The notes: generated by a model from the sequence alone, not told the origin. A DNA stretch of 64,000 bases from Cololabis saira (GCF_033807715.1 NC_084606.1:36948401-37012400), one strand, 5' to 3'; shown: positions 8,636 to 20,231, counted from the first letter of the stretch. Made by a program: numbers and translations.

Positions 8636-10210
8636 GGGGTCCGTTTCACAAAGCAGGTTTAGTGAAAACTCTGAGTCTGTTAACCCTGAAATGAGGGAAA
8701 CTCTGAGTTTTCCGTTTCACAAAGGGAGGTAACTCAAACCAGAGAAAGAGAGGTAACTCTAGCCTGTTTTACAAAGAGAGGTAACTTAAGCTCTCGGTCA
8801 GTTACCGTAGTAACAGACGCTCTGAACCTAACCTGGTCAGGACCAGGTTTATTTCAGCGAACCTGGAGTTTCTCTCTGTCTCCTCCCTCAGTGGCGTCAA
8901 TTCAGCCAATGGGTCTTTACGCAATACGCATCCGTTTTCTGCACCACGGACAGCAAGCGGCAGAGTTAGAGAGCAGAAAAGGCTTATCTAACAAACGCAA
9001 TTTAACTCGTTCACTTATTCACTATGTCAGTGCAACAATATCACAGGGACATCAGATTTTAACTTCAAACAGTTAAAGTCCAAATGCAAAAAGGAGAGCG
9101 AGAGTAAAAAAAAGTCAAATATTTCCCTTAAACAGATGTATAAGAGAATTTATATCTTACTTTGAGATGAACTTGCATAATTAATCCATCAGTGGCTAAC
9201 AGCCTCGTTAATATCTTCTGGACCCATCACTTGTCTTCTTTCTTTTTTAAATTGCGTGGTTGTCTGCTTCTTTTTCATTTTTGTAAGTTAGTAAAACTGC
9301 AGAGCGCTGCGTTCCATTTGTCCTCGGAAGTGGGAATTTCCCAGTTCCTAGTCGGATTTTTCAACTGGAACGCCCCTCGAAGTGGGATTTCCTACTGGGA
9401 AAGTGGGAGAAGCTTCACCACCCCCGAGTTACCATTCAAAGATGGCTGCCATTCCCAGTTCCCAGTTCCGATATCTGAGGTAAATGGAACGCAGCATTAA
9501 AACGAGATTGATAGCGTCGCGACCACTGTCGTCAGGGACACTGGGACATCACATTTCAAGATATGAGGGGGGTACGTGTTGGGAAAGATAATACCTACTG
9601 AAATCCATCATGTTGTTCTGATATGCATTTGTAGTTATTTTATATGTATTAATTAATAGAACAAATCAATACAAATAGACACAGAGTAATTCCATAAATG
9701 TATTTAAAAAAAAAACATTTACATTTTCCCCTGAAGCCGAGGTGTGGCAGCTGCCGTACCCAATTGACGGCCCTGATCTAAATGACAATAAAATTTCTTT
9801 TTTTTTTTTCCAAAATATGCTCTCATACTCACCATACGCACGTATTAACACTTCTAACTCCAGTGGCGTGAAGTATGTGGATCTTCAGATGCAAACTAAT
9901 GTTTCCTCAAAGGGATTTTGTAAATTGAAATGATAAATAAAGTTAAAAAGAAAAAAAAGAAAATGTACGTCGCTCTTTTGTGTCGCCGGTTGCCATGGTG
10001 AATCCTTGTATCAGCGCTCTACTGATGATGGCTTTTGATTTCCCTCACGCACAAGCTTAACTCCAGGTGAAACTACTTAGACTTGAGTAAATTGCCTCAA
10101 ATCCGCTGTTCTGGAACCGAAAACCCAGAGTTTCCGATCTCAGAGTAGATCAACTAAGAGTTCAGGATTAGACTCAGAGTTTGTTGAACCTGCTTTGTGA
10201 AACGGACCCC
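8636..10210. mobile_element. DNA transposon with perfect 24-bp inverted ends
   Basis: 8636-8659 and 10187-10210 are perfect inverted repeats starting GGGGTCCGTTTCACAAAGC. If the outermost G/C is counted as flank, a 3-bp CAG duplication is seen (8634-8636, 10210-10212), compatible with a PIF/Harbinger CWG target. Related GTTTCACAAAG motifs recur inside the left end. No transposase was recognised. A minus-oriented partial copy is at 62755-63025. Confidence 0.8.
9306..9495. mobile_element. Nested MITE
   Basis: Terminal inverted repeats GCTGCGTTCCATTT (9306) and its complement ending at 9495, with GGGAAxTxCCAG motifs inside. It sits inside the 8636-10210 element and is non-coding. Confidence 0.65.
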
Positions 10211-10432
10211 AGGTCTCCTTCTTATCCTGAGGAGTGAGCAGGCCGCTTCTTTTCACCAGAGAGGGTGGGGCTTCTCTGGCCGGACGTAGCACGTGGAAGG
10301 AGCCCAAGGGAACACGGGGAGAACATACAAACTCCACAGAGAAAGGCCCTTTCGCCAACCCCACCCAGGGTGCTGAAGTCATCAAGTCTGCCATCGAGGC
10401 AGGGCAGGATAATACATAAGAATTTAGGATTT

Positions 10433-11796
10433 ACCGAGCGGTGTTTTGTTGTTGGACTTCTGTGCTAGCCACAGTTTGTCCATAACGAACACCATGTTCA
10501 AGCATAAGGGTGTCCATCAGTGCACGTGGCACCAGGACACCCTAGGCCGGAGGTCAATTATCGACTTTGTTGTCGTTTCATCTGACCTTCGGCCGCATGT
10601 CTTGGACACTCGGGTGAAGAGAGGGGCTGAGCTGTCAACTGATCACCACCTGGTGGTGAGTTGGATGCGCTGGCGGAGGAGGAGGTTGGACAGACCGGGC
10701 AGACCCAAACGGATTGTGAGGGTCTGTTGGGAACGTCTGGCCGAGCCCCCTGTCAGGGACATCTTCAACTCCCATTCTGTGGGGGGTGCTCAGTGAGTAT
10801 GGGGTCCGGGGCCCTCTATTAAGGGCTGTCTGGTCTCTGTATGATCGGAGCAGGAGTTTGGTTCACATTGCCAGCAGTAAGTCAGACTTGATCCCGGTGC
10901 ATGTTGGACTCCGGCAGGGCTGCCCTTTGTCACCGGTCCTGTTCATAATTTTTATGGACAGGATTTCTAGGCGCAGCCAGGGGCCGGAGGGGATCCGGTT
11001 TGGGAACCACAGGATTTCGTCTCTGCTTTTTGCGGATGACGTTGTCCTGTTGGCTTCATCGGACCGGGACCTTCAGCATGTGCTGGGGCGGTTTGCGGCC
11101 GAGTGCGACGCAGCAGGGATGAGAATCAGCACCTCCAAGACCGAGGCCATGGTTCTCCACCGGGAAAGGGTGGCGTGCCTTCTCCGGATGGGTGGAGAAG
11201 TCCTGCCTCAGGTGGAGGAGTTCAAGTATCTCAGGGTCTTGTTCACGAGTGAGGGAACGATGGAGCGGGAGATTGACAGATGGATCGGTGCAGCGTCCGC
11301 AGTTATGCGGTCGATGTACTGGACCGTCGTGGTGAAGAGGGAGCTGAGTCAAAAGGCGAAGCTCTCGATTTACCGGTCAATCTACGCACCTACCCTCACC
11401 TATGGTCATAAACTTTGGGTAGTGACCGAAAGGACAAGATCGCGGATACAAGCGGCCAAGATGAGTTTCCTCCGCAGGGTGGCTGGACGCTCCCTTAGAG
11501 ATAGGGTGAGGAGTTCGGTCACCTGGGAGGAGCTCGGAGTCGAGCCGCTGCTCCTTCACATTGAGAGGAGTCAGCTGAGGTGGCTTGGGCATCTGTATCG
11601 GATGCCTCCTGGACGCCTCCCTAGGGAGGTGTTCCAGGCATGTCCCACCAAGAGGACACCCCTGGGAACGCCTCGGACTCCCCTCGGAGGAGCTGGAGGA
11701 AGTGTCTGGGGTGAGGGAAGTCTGGGCATCTCTGCTGAGGCTGCTGCCCCCGTGACCCGGGAACGGATAAGCGGCGGACGATGGATGGATGGATGG
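10433..11796 (+). mobile_element. Rex3 (RTE-clade) LINE, 5'-truncated and internally deleted
   Basis: A 12-bp target duplication AATTTAGGATTT flanks the copy (10421-10432, 11797-11808). The 3' end has tandem GATG units, the tail I recall for Rex3. The first part encodes the C-terminal endonuclease (IDFVVVSSDLRPHVLDTRVK, STDHHLVV), then it jumps at about 10779 into reverse transcriptase. Compared with the copy at 30.5 kb, about 1 kb is missing at the junction and the frame changes. It landed in a fish repeat whose ACACGGGGAGAACATAC stretch is at about 10314. Confidence 0.9.
10786..11796 (+). pseudogene. Rex3 reverse transcriptase fragment
   Basis: The frame encodes the RT palm and thumb: GLRQGCPLSPVLFIIFMDRI, then SSLLFADDVVLLASSDRDLQ with the catalytic FADD (the family YADD box), and the C-terminal ERSQLRWLGHLYRMPPGRLP. 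It lacks the N-terminal RT fingers and most of the endonuclease, and the frame runs through the GATG tail into flanking DNA. It cannot make a complete enzyme. Confidence 0.9.
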
Positions 11797-11808
11797 AATT
11801 TAGGATTT

Positions 11809-12130
11809 TTTTATTTCACAGAACAAATCACTTTATTGCAGTGGATAAATTACTTCAAAATAAGTAGTTATAAACACAAACTGTCTGTGTCTCTGTGTTC
11901 TTGCAGTCTACTGTTTATTGAAAAAGTTGGTCTTGAGAAAACAGGTTGAATTTCTAGATATCCGTAGAAAGGGCAATTCATGGATGATCACATTTTGTTT
12001 TACGTTCCATATTGTGGTCATACTTTACATGTCAGAGAGCCTGTTAAGACAGGAAGTTCTAAGAGTTGGGAATTCTAGATAAATAAATGCGATAAACTGT
12101 GAAAATTCAGATTTGTCAGAAAAGGTGCAC
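11809..12130. other. No recognisable feature
   Basis: AT-rich stretch between the Rex3 target duplication and the tRNA-Gly gene. Confidence 0.5.
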
Positions 12131-12202
12131 TGCGATGGCCGGGAATCGAACCCGGGTCAACTGCTTGGAAGGCAGCTATGCTCTCCACTATACCACCATC
12201 GC
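12131..12202 (-). tRNA. tRNA-Gly (TCC)
   Basis: A 72-nt cloverleaf on the minus strand. Acceptor GCGATGG/CCATCGC is perfect and the discriminator is A. The anticodon loop is CTTCCAA (anticodon TCC), and the T stem CCGGG/CCCGG is perfect with the standard TTCGATT loop. The most canonical tRNA of the window. Confidence 0.95.
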
Positions 12203-12289
12203 ACTGAAGGCCCAGCTCTGTTTGCCTCTAAGAAGAGTGTTGGCTTTTGCGAATGAATGTAAAATGATTATGCGAGTAATTCTGGTAAT

Positions 12290-13085
12290 TCGTGTTTTCT
12301 CTTATTGGTGTGAAAATACTGGACCAGATCAACCTATCCCTAAACTTAGGATATGTAACACAGGTTTTCAAAGTTGCAGTAATTAAACCTTTACTTAAAA
12401 TTTCCAACCTTCCATTTGTATCTAAAATTCTGGAAAAGGAAGTTTCAAGCCAGTTATTTGACTATTTGTTCCAGTCACAAATGACCTTCTTACGGCCTCA
12501 GATAAGGAATAAGTGTCCATACTGGTTCTACTGGACCTCAGATAAGGGATTAGTATCCATATTGGTTCTACTGGACCTCAGTGCTGCTTTTGACACTGTA
12601 GATCATGGCATTTTACTGCACAGGTTAGAGCATGTTGTTGGGATTAAAGGGACAGCTCTACGTTGGTTTAAATCATATTTATCTGTCAGGTTCCAGTTTG
12701 TTCATGTACATAACTCACGTATAAAGCCCAAAACGGCTTAGTTCCGAATTATTTGCAAGACCTGATAGTGCCTTATGTTCCTGGCAGAGCTATCCATTCT
12801 CAGAGTGCAGGTTTACTCGTATTTCCTAGAGTATCCAAAGTCTGCCTTCGGCAGGAGGGTCCCCCCTTATGACCCTGGTCCTGCTCAAGGTTTTCTTTCC
12901 TCCTAAAGGGGAGTTTTTCTTGCCACTGTTTGGCTAAAGGCTTTTTTCCCACTATGGGAGTTTTTACCTGCCATTGTTTATGTAATAATTGCTCGGGGGT
13001 CATGTTCTGGTCTCTGGAAAGCGCCTAGAGACAACTTTGTTGTATTAGACGCTATACAAATAAAATTGAATTGAATTGAATTGAA
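12290..13085 (+). mobile_element. L2/CR1-like LINE, 5'-truncated
   Basis: The coding remnant reads VLLDLSAAFDTVDHGILLHR, the RT palm box, with a short tandem duplication of a 40-bp stretch at 12500-12580. An internal deletion joins it to the 3' UTR (GGGGAGTTTTTCTTGCCAC and so on), and the copy ends in ATTGA tandem units. The same 3' UTR is found at 33767-34008. Confidence 0.85.
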
Positions 13086-13200
13086 TGTGAGCCACCCCTA
13101 ATATATTTTCTGACACACACGCAGGTGGAGGTTTTTCTTGAGGTTAAATCTTTATATACTGTCTTGACTGTGTAGGAAAGGTAAACCAAATAACACTCAC
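13086..13200. other. Flank of orphan exon
   Basis: Would be the intron following the minus-strand exon that ends at 13201. Nothing else recognised. Confidence 0.4.
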
Positions 13201-14192
13201 CCTAGAGAGACAGTGGTGTTGTTAATAGGGACCCAGTGGCGGCTTGTCAATAGCGGGCGCTAGGGCGCCGCCCCATTAAAATTACAGGGGGGAAAAAATA
13301 AACACAGTACACATAAATTACATAATAAAAAGTAATTATCACATCTGTGCACTCATAAAATGTGGCTGACTTTTAATTTTTCAAGCCTTCCCATCCCATA
13401 CTGGGTTTATTCAGAGTTGTTTTTTGTGCAGACTGAAATACATAGGTTTCAATGGCGAGGGGCGCCGGCCAAATGAGTGTGTATTGCATGTTCTTAAACT
13501 TTTCTTCCATGTGACTTCATGCTGGTCTCTAATTGGTTACTCAAAGACTCTCCTCCGGGCGCAGCTCTCTGCACCCGTTGCCAATCAGCGTGTTTTCTGT
13601 CATTCTTCATTCAATCTGATTGATTCATGAGCTGTCAATCAAAGTCACACGCCCCTGACAGTGACCGCTGACTCGCATACAAACGGAGTCACAACGACAA
13701 AACAGCAGACAATAGCAGCAGAAAAAGTAAACTGGGTTGTTTCGTTAAAAAATAATAATTTCACGAGGCGTTCGCCGGAGGAAAAGAAGCAAATTAAGGA
13801 GCCTGGACCGGACAAACCAGACTTAAAAATCCAGCAGCAGGCAAGTGAAAATCTTAATAAACAAAGTTTGAAAAATAAAGTAGAGTTTAAAGTTGTGTTG
13901 TAATCCCCACTCGCCAGTGCCCCCCTCCCAAAAGTTTTTATCACCAGCCGCCACTGCAGGGACCAGAACCAAGGTGGTCTGGTCCAGGACAACCCTGCTG
14001 TCCTCCAGCAGCCGTCTGATGTGGCTGTACACGCTCACAATGGACTGAGGGATGGGCACGGTTCTCCCCTTGGTGTCCTTTGGCCTGTTGCGTGCAGCTT
14101 GCTCAAACTCTTTTGCGAGTCTGAGGCAAACGCACTCACTGAGCCTGTTTACTTCAGGGTCCAGGGCTGCTTGGCCGTGAGTCATGTATAGT
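13201..14192 (-). pseudogene. Unrecognised exon split by a hAT element
   Basis: On the minus strand, CTCTCCCACAG ends at 14193 and a donor GTGAGT begins at 13200. Removing the hAT (13234-13956) and one target copy leaves 261 nt, open throughout with phase 2 at both ends. The product includes MTHGQAALDPEVNRLSECVC, LRLAKEFEQAARNRPKD and IRRLLEDSRVVLDQTTLVLV. I do not recognise the family. The 75-nt candidate exon at 14396-14470 joins in matching phase. The transposon breaks the frame, so this allele is probably inactive unless the insertion is spliced out. Confidence 0.5.
13234..13956. mobile_element. Non-autonomous hAT element
   Basis: Ends CAGTGGCGGCTT and CCAGCCGCCACTG are inverted repeats. 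An 8-bp target duplication differs at one base (TAGGGACC at 13226-13233, CAGGGACC at 13957-13964). No transposase is encoded. It lies inside the minus-strand exon described at 13201-14192. Confidence 0.85.
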
Positions 14193-14395
14193 CTGTGGGA
14201 GAGAAAGATGATATGATCTGGACTGTGAACAAGGCTGTAAAGTCATGAAGAACCAGGTGACAATGTCAACAGGGATTGCAATAAAATAACTTGCACTTGA
14301 ATGATTTTCACAATGACTGTGTGCTGTATTTCTTATTCATTGATTTGTATTGAATCAGAATGATAGCAGATGGTGGTCCAGCACCTCTCTGCCAC

Positions 14396-14470
14396 CTGCT
14401 GTCCAGGAGCAGAACCACTGGACATCCTCCTGACGGACTGCCCTTCTTCTTTGCCTTCTGGGTTGTTGTC
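14396..14470 (-). pseudogene. Candidate upstream exon of the orphan gene
   Basis: A 75-nt stretch with acceptor CATCTGTAG and donor GTGGCA. In the frame that matches the next exon it reads TTQKAKKKGSPSGGCPVVLL then LDSR. The phase (2 out) fits the exon at 14192. The acceptor lies just at the edge of a dispersed repeat, which weakens the call. Confidence 0.35.
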
Positions 14471-14473
14471 CTA

Positions 14474-14660
14474 CAGATGAGATGCTGCTTCAGTTATCAA
14501 GAGAGTTATTAATAATTAATAAAGTAGATTATTTATCAAATTGAATTATCAAAATGACTAAATCAAAACGGGGCACCACCTGATGTAATCAGGAAAATGA
14601 TTGCTACAGCAAAATCAAAATGAGCATCAAAATAATTTTGTGGCTGTTCCTTTTCTTAGT
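14474..14660 (+). repeat. Dispersed repeat, also at 48.5 kb and 16.3 kb
   Basis: Starts GATGAGATGCTGCTTCAG and contains CGGGGCACCACCTGA. The same sequence is at 48487-48660 (plus) and, in reverse orientation, at about 16290-16475 plus 22462-22490, where an ERV has inserted. Nature unknown. Confidence 0.7.
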
Positions 14661-14775
14661 TGTGTATGCGAGTCATGTTTTCTTCTTGCAGGGTTTGCTG
14701 TTCCTAAAGCGATGCCTTCTCCACCTCCAGGAATGGGAACAAAGTGACCATGCTTTGCTGAGTCAATTTTTGATT

Positions 14776-14905
14776 TACAGTGTCTTGTAAGTATTTGACC
14801 CCCTTGAACTTTGGGTCCCACTTGTTGTTCATTCTTCACAAAAAAAAAATGCAGTTTTATATCTTTATGTTTGAAGCCTGAAATTTGGCAAAAGGTCACA
14901 AAGTT
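14776..14905 (+). mobile_element. Tc1/mariner-like terminal fragment
   Basis: Begins at a TA with ACAGTGTCTTGTAAGTATTT, followed by CCCCCTTGAAC and text on TTTGAAGCCTGAAATTTGGC. I recognise this as the end of a common fish Tc1-type non-autonomous element. The other end is not seen. Confidence 0.6.
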
Positions 14906-15490
14906 GAAGCCGCGGTGCACAGAGCCACGGTCCCCGGAGGCTCCCTCCGGCCTCCCACTAAACTTTCTCCACTTTAAGTTTTGCAGATCCGAGTCCACGA
15001 CGCCCACGCGCTCCCGGCCATCAGATCGGGAAATCGCTGCGACTTAACGCTCCGACTGAAGCCCCCCTTCCCCGCTTCAAGCTCAGGAATCGGGACGTTT
15101 TCCTGGACAGACGGCCGGCGTCTCGCCCAGCTGTGAGCTGCCTTCCCGGGCCCGGATGCCCGCGCGTCGGCAACGAATGACCGCCCCCCCGCCGCGCCTA
15201 GAAGAGCTGAGAGGCTCCGTTGATCCGGAAGCACGGCCCGGCACAAGACGGCGCCCACCGCTGTCCGTTTCGTTTCAGGGGAAGGAACGTGAACCGAGAG
15301 ACTCTGACTGGGAAACCCCCAGCAGCAACGCGACCCGCAGTCGACAGAGCCCGCAGCTGCCCGATCCGGATCTGAGGAGGCGGGAGGTCGTGAGCCCTGG
15401 TGATCAGTATAACTTAGAGCGGTTCAGAACTGAGTTTACTGCATACATCATCATCGTTATCAGCATTATTGTGTTCGTCATTATGTAGTC
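14906..15490 (+). other. GC-rich island with a 110-residue open frame
   Basis: CpG-rich sequence in an AT-rich setting. The frame at 15156-15488 encodes a charged, proline-rich protein ending in a hydrophobic segment AYIIIVISIIVFVIM, which would look like a tail anchor. No family is recognised, codon support is absent, and the hydrophobic end coincides with a simple ATCATC stretch, so it may be chance. The island could instead be a promoter. Confidence 0.3.
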
Positions 15491-15582
15491 GACATTTTCC
15501 GCCAGTTGCTCACGTTTTAAGACGCCGCGTTTGCCATCCGGTCTAATTGCACGTGGCATGGTTAGGGCGCCACCATCTTTAA

Positions 15583-15907
15583 AGGAGCTTGAGGCTGGAT
15601 TTATGACAAAAATTCGTATACGTTTTAAGTTTTCTAGTAATAATGTCAGATGAAGCGTTCCAAACCAAAAAGAATGATCCTCTAGTGTATCTCTCCTTTG
15701 CCTTGAACAGGCTGTTGCTGCAAAATGTGCTGCAATTCGGGCCCAAATTTCCCGCGCTGTCCTGCGGATGTGACATCAAATGACGCTGCATGCACGTTCT
15801 CCCCGTTCTCCCGTGCCGGCTTCACTGTTGGGTGCAGTACCCCCAACGGCCGTCGTGGTGAAGGGTGGCGCTAGAGTCTCATTTCTTAAAAGGAGCCTCA
15901 TGCTCCT
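15583..15907. mobile_element. TTAA-type non-autonomous DNA transposon, copy B
   Basis: Flanked by TTAA (15579-15582, 15908-15911). Closely similar to copy A at 1803-2139, including the ends AGGAGCTTGAG and CATGCTCCT. Confidence 0.8.
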
Positions 15908-15911
15908 TTAA

Positions 15912-16289
15912 GATACCAAAGAGCCCCGCCATCTTTAAAAGTTTGAAAATGTTTGGGAAAAAAAAAAAAAAATGTTTGAACCGTACATGACCGTTGGATT
16001 GTGTTTATTATTGTTTTGATTTATTTTACATTCCATGTATTTAACTTTCATTTCTATTTTTCTTGTTGTTGTTTTTCTTGTTAGTTAATGGTTTTATGTT
16101 TATCGTAGTGTGCCATCAGGATTTATTGTGGGTATTGCTTTACATCTGCTTTGGTACCCGTATGTAAATAAATTCTGATTGATTTTAAGAAGTTGTTTGT
16201 GTTGCTTTACAAATATTCTTGTCACAATGACTGTTTGACAGAGCCAGTGCCGAACTCTTTAAGAGCCTTCAACATTATTCACCAGGAAT
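15912..16289. other. No recognisable gene
   Basis: AT-rich, with an A-run at 15959-15972 and a TATGTAAATAAATTCTGATTG stretch resembling a LINE tail. Nothing firm. Confidence 0.4.
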
Positions 16290-16475
16290 AATAGAACCTT
16301 CTTGTTATTCTGGTGGATTATCCCTAATTTCTGAGACTAATTCCTGCTGTGAAAGTGATATTTTCCTGGAAACAGGTGGTGCCCCACGAGGATTATTATC
16401 ATTTTGATAATTCAATTTGATAAATAGTGGACTTTATTAATTATCAATAATTGTAAATAAAATTATTAGTAACCC

Positions 16476-16870
16476 TGTTATGATTGATTATATAAAGAAT
16501 AGTTTAAAATCAAACTGAATATGTAAACTCCATGTGCTCTTAACTAAATCTTTCTGTATGTAAAATAAGGTGCATTCTTCTGACTCTTTCACTGAGAGTA
16601 CCATCCTGTACCAGACACTGATAAGGAGAGAGGCCCCTGAGCAATAAAACAAGTTGGGCTATTTACCCCCCTTTCTCAAGTGTAATAAAAAGTGTTCTCA
16701 AGACAGAGACCGGCAGATCTGGCGGGACGATTGACCAAGCAGGCTGCAGGAGCCTGCTCTGCCGATCTCACTCATGAGGCCTACTTTAATTCTATCCCAG
16801 TCTTGTGTCTTTTTATTTACCTTTTCCAGCTCAATTAAAGAACCTGGGGTGATTGAATTCGATCACAACA
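16476..16870 (+). repeat. ERV 5' LTR
   Basis: TGTTATGATTG ... GATCACAACA, with a CAATAAAAC polyadenylation-type motif near 16641. Matches 22064-22457 almost exactly. Confidence 0.9.
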
Positions 16871-16873
16871 ATT

Positions 16874-16891
16874 TGGGGGCGTCGTCCGGGA
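16874..16891 (+). promoter_or_regulatory. ERV primer-binding site, tRNA-Pro type
   Basis: TGGGGGCGTCGTCCGGG matches the complement of the tRNA-Pro 3' end with one extra G. A tRNA-Pro primer is usual for gammaretroviruses. Confidence 0.8.
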
Positions 16892-19800
16892 TTGAGAAAC
16901 AGGAAAGAGGTAATTATGAAAAAAAAAAAAACAGCTGGTTGCGGAAAAAGGCGAGGACACAGCCGCGCGCAAATTCAGGGTAAGCAGACCGTTTATCTGC
17001 ATTGGATATACTCAAATCAAGACCGTGTCCAAAGTCTTAAGTAAACACCCAGCTGCTGAATTTAAGAACTGCTAAATTTAAGGAATGATAACGGCTGAAT
17101 TTAATAACTGCTAAATTTAAGGAATGACAACTGCTAAATTTAATGAAGAAAGGACAAAGCTGGAATAGAAATAAAGAGGAAATATATAGAAATTAAGAGG
17201 AATACGGTATTTATTAAGGGTTAGAGGCCCCAAAATTGTCATGGTTTGAGGCCATTTGGCATTTTTGAAAGTCTCGGGCATGGCTGCCCCACCGTAGTAC
17301 CGACGGGCACTACGGATTTGCTTGGTTAGAGTCCAGGGATTTGAGACCCCCCGAATTCTAAGAGCTGCCAAAGAAACTTCAGAAAAAAAAGTTGATGGTA
17401 TGCATTGAGGATGGAATAGGATTTTGGAAACTGTAGAGAGGTTTTTAAATGCCCGAGAAACTTTAAATGTTGAGGGAATTTGGCTTTGTGAAGATATTAT
17501 AAGACCTAAGTTGACATGAGCCTGAAAAATAGAAATATAGATGGTAAGTGTGAATTATATGTAAAAAATTCACCAGAAACTGCTGGCCTGGCTATGAGAG
17601 AGGAGGGGCTGTGATTATGTGTGTGTGCTGGGGTGTGTATGTGTAGATGTGTGTGTGAGAGACAGAGGGAGAGAGAGAGAGTGAGAGACAGAGATAGGGT
17701 GTAAGTGTGTGTGTGTGAGAGATAATGTGTGTGTGTGCCTTTGTGTATTGTATGTTCATGGAACTTTGTAGATATATTCTGTCATTTTAAGAGAAAGAAA
17801 GACAGAAAAGGTAAAAGAGAGATTCGTGGAAGTTGCATGTTCAAATGCCATGGTCGTAAAAGTCCTCTGTCAGATCATGACCTGCTTTGATCGTTAGCAG
17901 ATTTTATGGTGCTTGGAGATGCAGAGAAGCAGAGATGCAGACTGTTGCTCCGATGGAAGGAGGAGGGGCTGTTTGGGTCTTTCGGCAGCACAGATAACCA
18001 AGTAATGCTTTAAAAAAGCTAGAGATTATGCTGATAATAATCTTATTTAGGGGTTGAATAGGTGACACATTTTAGAATATATTTGGATATTATAAGATAA
18101 TATGTTAAGAAGTAAAGGTTTAAATTCATATGAGCCTCTCTCTGTTGACATGGTTAAAATAATATGAACAATGAGCTTCTTTAAATGATACATTCTGTGT
18201 CTATAAAGGAGACTTTTTATCTGTTAAAAATACATGAGCTTCAGCTTCTCTGTTGACATTTTTTAAGATAACATTAACAATGAGCTTCTTTAAATGATGC
18301 ATTCTGTGTCTAATAAAGAAGACTTTTTTATTTGATAAAGCATATATGAGCTTCGAGAGAGGACTTTTTGGGAGTTTGTTTGTTTAGGTTAAGAATGTTT
18401 GTCTGTGTACTGGAGCACCTCCCCTCAGTGAAATATGGTGAATTGGTTAGGGGCGGCTCACATTCCTTAACTTTCAAGTGAGGGCATAATAATATTAAGG
18501 TCTTAGTTGATATAAAGTGTTGATGAATACAGATTTTGGAATCTGTGATAGTAGGGACATTGTAATTTCTGTCTGTAATTTGTATAGTTGAGGTTACTGT
18601 CATTTTTGGGAAGTAGAAGTGCTTTTGCAATTTTTATTTTATTTAGGAAAAGGACCAGATTGAAATGATAAATTACAGATATGCGTTAGAGGTTTTACAA
18701 TGTTATTTAGGACTTTTCTATGGTTATTAATATTAGGACAGTCAGTGGATAATTTACTTTTACACTTTTGAACAGGGTTTGTCACTTTCTGTTTACTGTA
18801 ACTGTTGCTGAGAGAGGAAAAATATATAAAAGATTATTTTCTTTTTACAAACATTGGTTAGTTCTCCATTAGCGAACCAAGGATTTTTTAAATAAATTCG
18901 GATTAATTTGAACAAGAAAAGAGGAGATTGGGAATTTAGAAGGAGTGAAAACTGAAACGCTACCTGGAACACAGGGAGGGGGTCGGAAAAGATAACGAAG
19001 GAATGTAGGGGTACGGACAGACCAGACCATGTCGTAAACATGTTGGGTGAAACAGAAACAGAAAAAAAAAAGAGGGGAAACTTTCAGCGCCAGGCGCGGG
19101 GTCAGTGGGCTGGGGTCAGCCCAAGAGATACTGTTAGTAAATCAGCATTAAACACACACAAATTTTATGAACCACCTTGAGCACCCAACCTCCACTACCA
19201 CATACCATAGAGGGATGGGTGGACAAGGAGGGGCCCGGGGGATTTGGCGAGGGGGTTGCCATAGAGACCCAGGAAAAGACACGCCCCACAAAGAGACAAC
19301 AGGGGACTGGCTGCTTCGGAGGAAGAAAAACCGGCTCAACCATTCACACGCCCCCTCAGGATGAGGGTGAGACGCAAACCCTGAGACATTCCGCAAGCTC
19401 CCTGTGATCTGATGGGGACAGACCAACTGATCATGTTGGGGGTGATGATTCAGTGTGGTCCCGATGGTTTGACGCTGACCTTTCTGGACGGGGGACACGG
19501 AGTCAAACAACCATCTGAGTGGACATTGCATGTTATCTCCTCAGCCAGGTATGGCTGCAGAAATACAGTATGTTGGACTTTGTTTGAACCACAAACATCG
19601 GTTACTCCTGGCCCGATATACGGTCTATCAACAGTGGCGCCCCTGAGTCGACACCTGATGTCCTTACGCTTGTTCCCCCAATCCTTTACATATCACATTA
19701 TTTTACGATACACCTAATGGTAACATGATGCCTTGCACTCACATTATAGATGACTAAGGTGGTATGAACTGACGGATGAGGCTTTGCCCTCATGTATCAT

Positions 19801-20041
19801 TGGCTTTGCGTCTAGGCCATCAGGCTAAAGATTTAAAGCCTCCAAAGCAAAATTATTATCACCACCCAATAGTTGTACGACATGGTGAAACAACTAGGCG
19901 TTAGGATTTAGATTTTTTCTGTAACAGGATCATCAACGAGTGATCCTGTTTCAAAAGGGGGAGTAAGGTTGGTAATTATGTGACCGACCCTACATGTATA
20001 CAGCATGTAGCAGTTAAAAGAAATTAATCAAAAAGAAATTA
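16892..20041 (+). other. ERV interior without recognisable gag or pol
   Basis: Non-coding in most frames. It contains a repeated CTGCTAAATTTAAGGAATG (17070-17135), GT/GA simple sequence (17620-17740), and a direct repeat of about 100 bp with GAGCTTCTTTAAATGATxCA (18170-18220 and 18280-18330). A frame at 19412-19717 is open but has no motif I recognise. Confidence 0.5.
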
Positions 20042-20229
20042 AGAAAATGAAGCATCAAATATTTTGTACACACACGACGGATAGCACAGGGGGAAAACCA
20101 CACAAGTGCATGCAAAGAATCGTTCGTGACGATAAAGTCAGGGAAGACTTAGTGAAAACACCATTTGACAAAGCGATTAATTTGTTTGTAGACGGATACT
20201 GTTTTAGATACTGGAACGAAGGAAAATAG
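20042..20229 (+). pseudogene. Remnant of ERV pol (RNase H start)
   Basis: A 60-residue frame with the segment KAINLFVDGYCFR, which resembles the start of the retroviral RNase H domain with its first catalytic Asp. It is cut off a few codons later by a LINE. The rest of pol is not visible. Confidence 0.5.
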
Positions 20230-20231
20230 GA

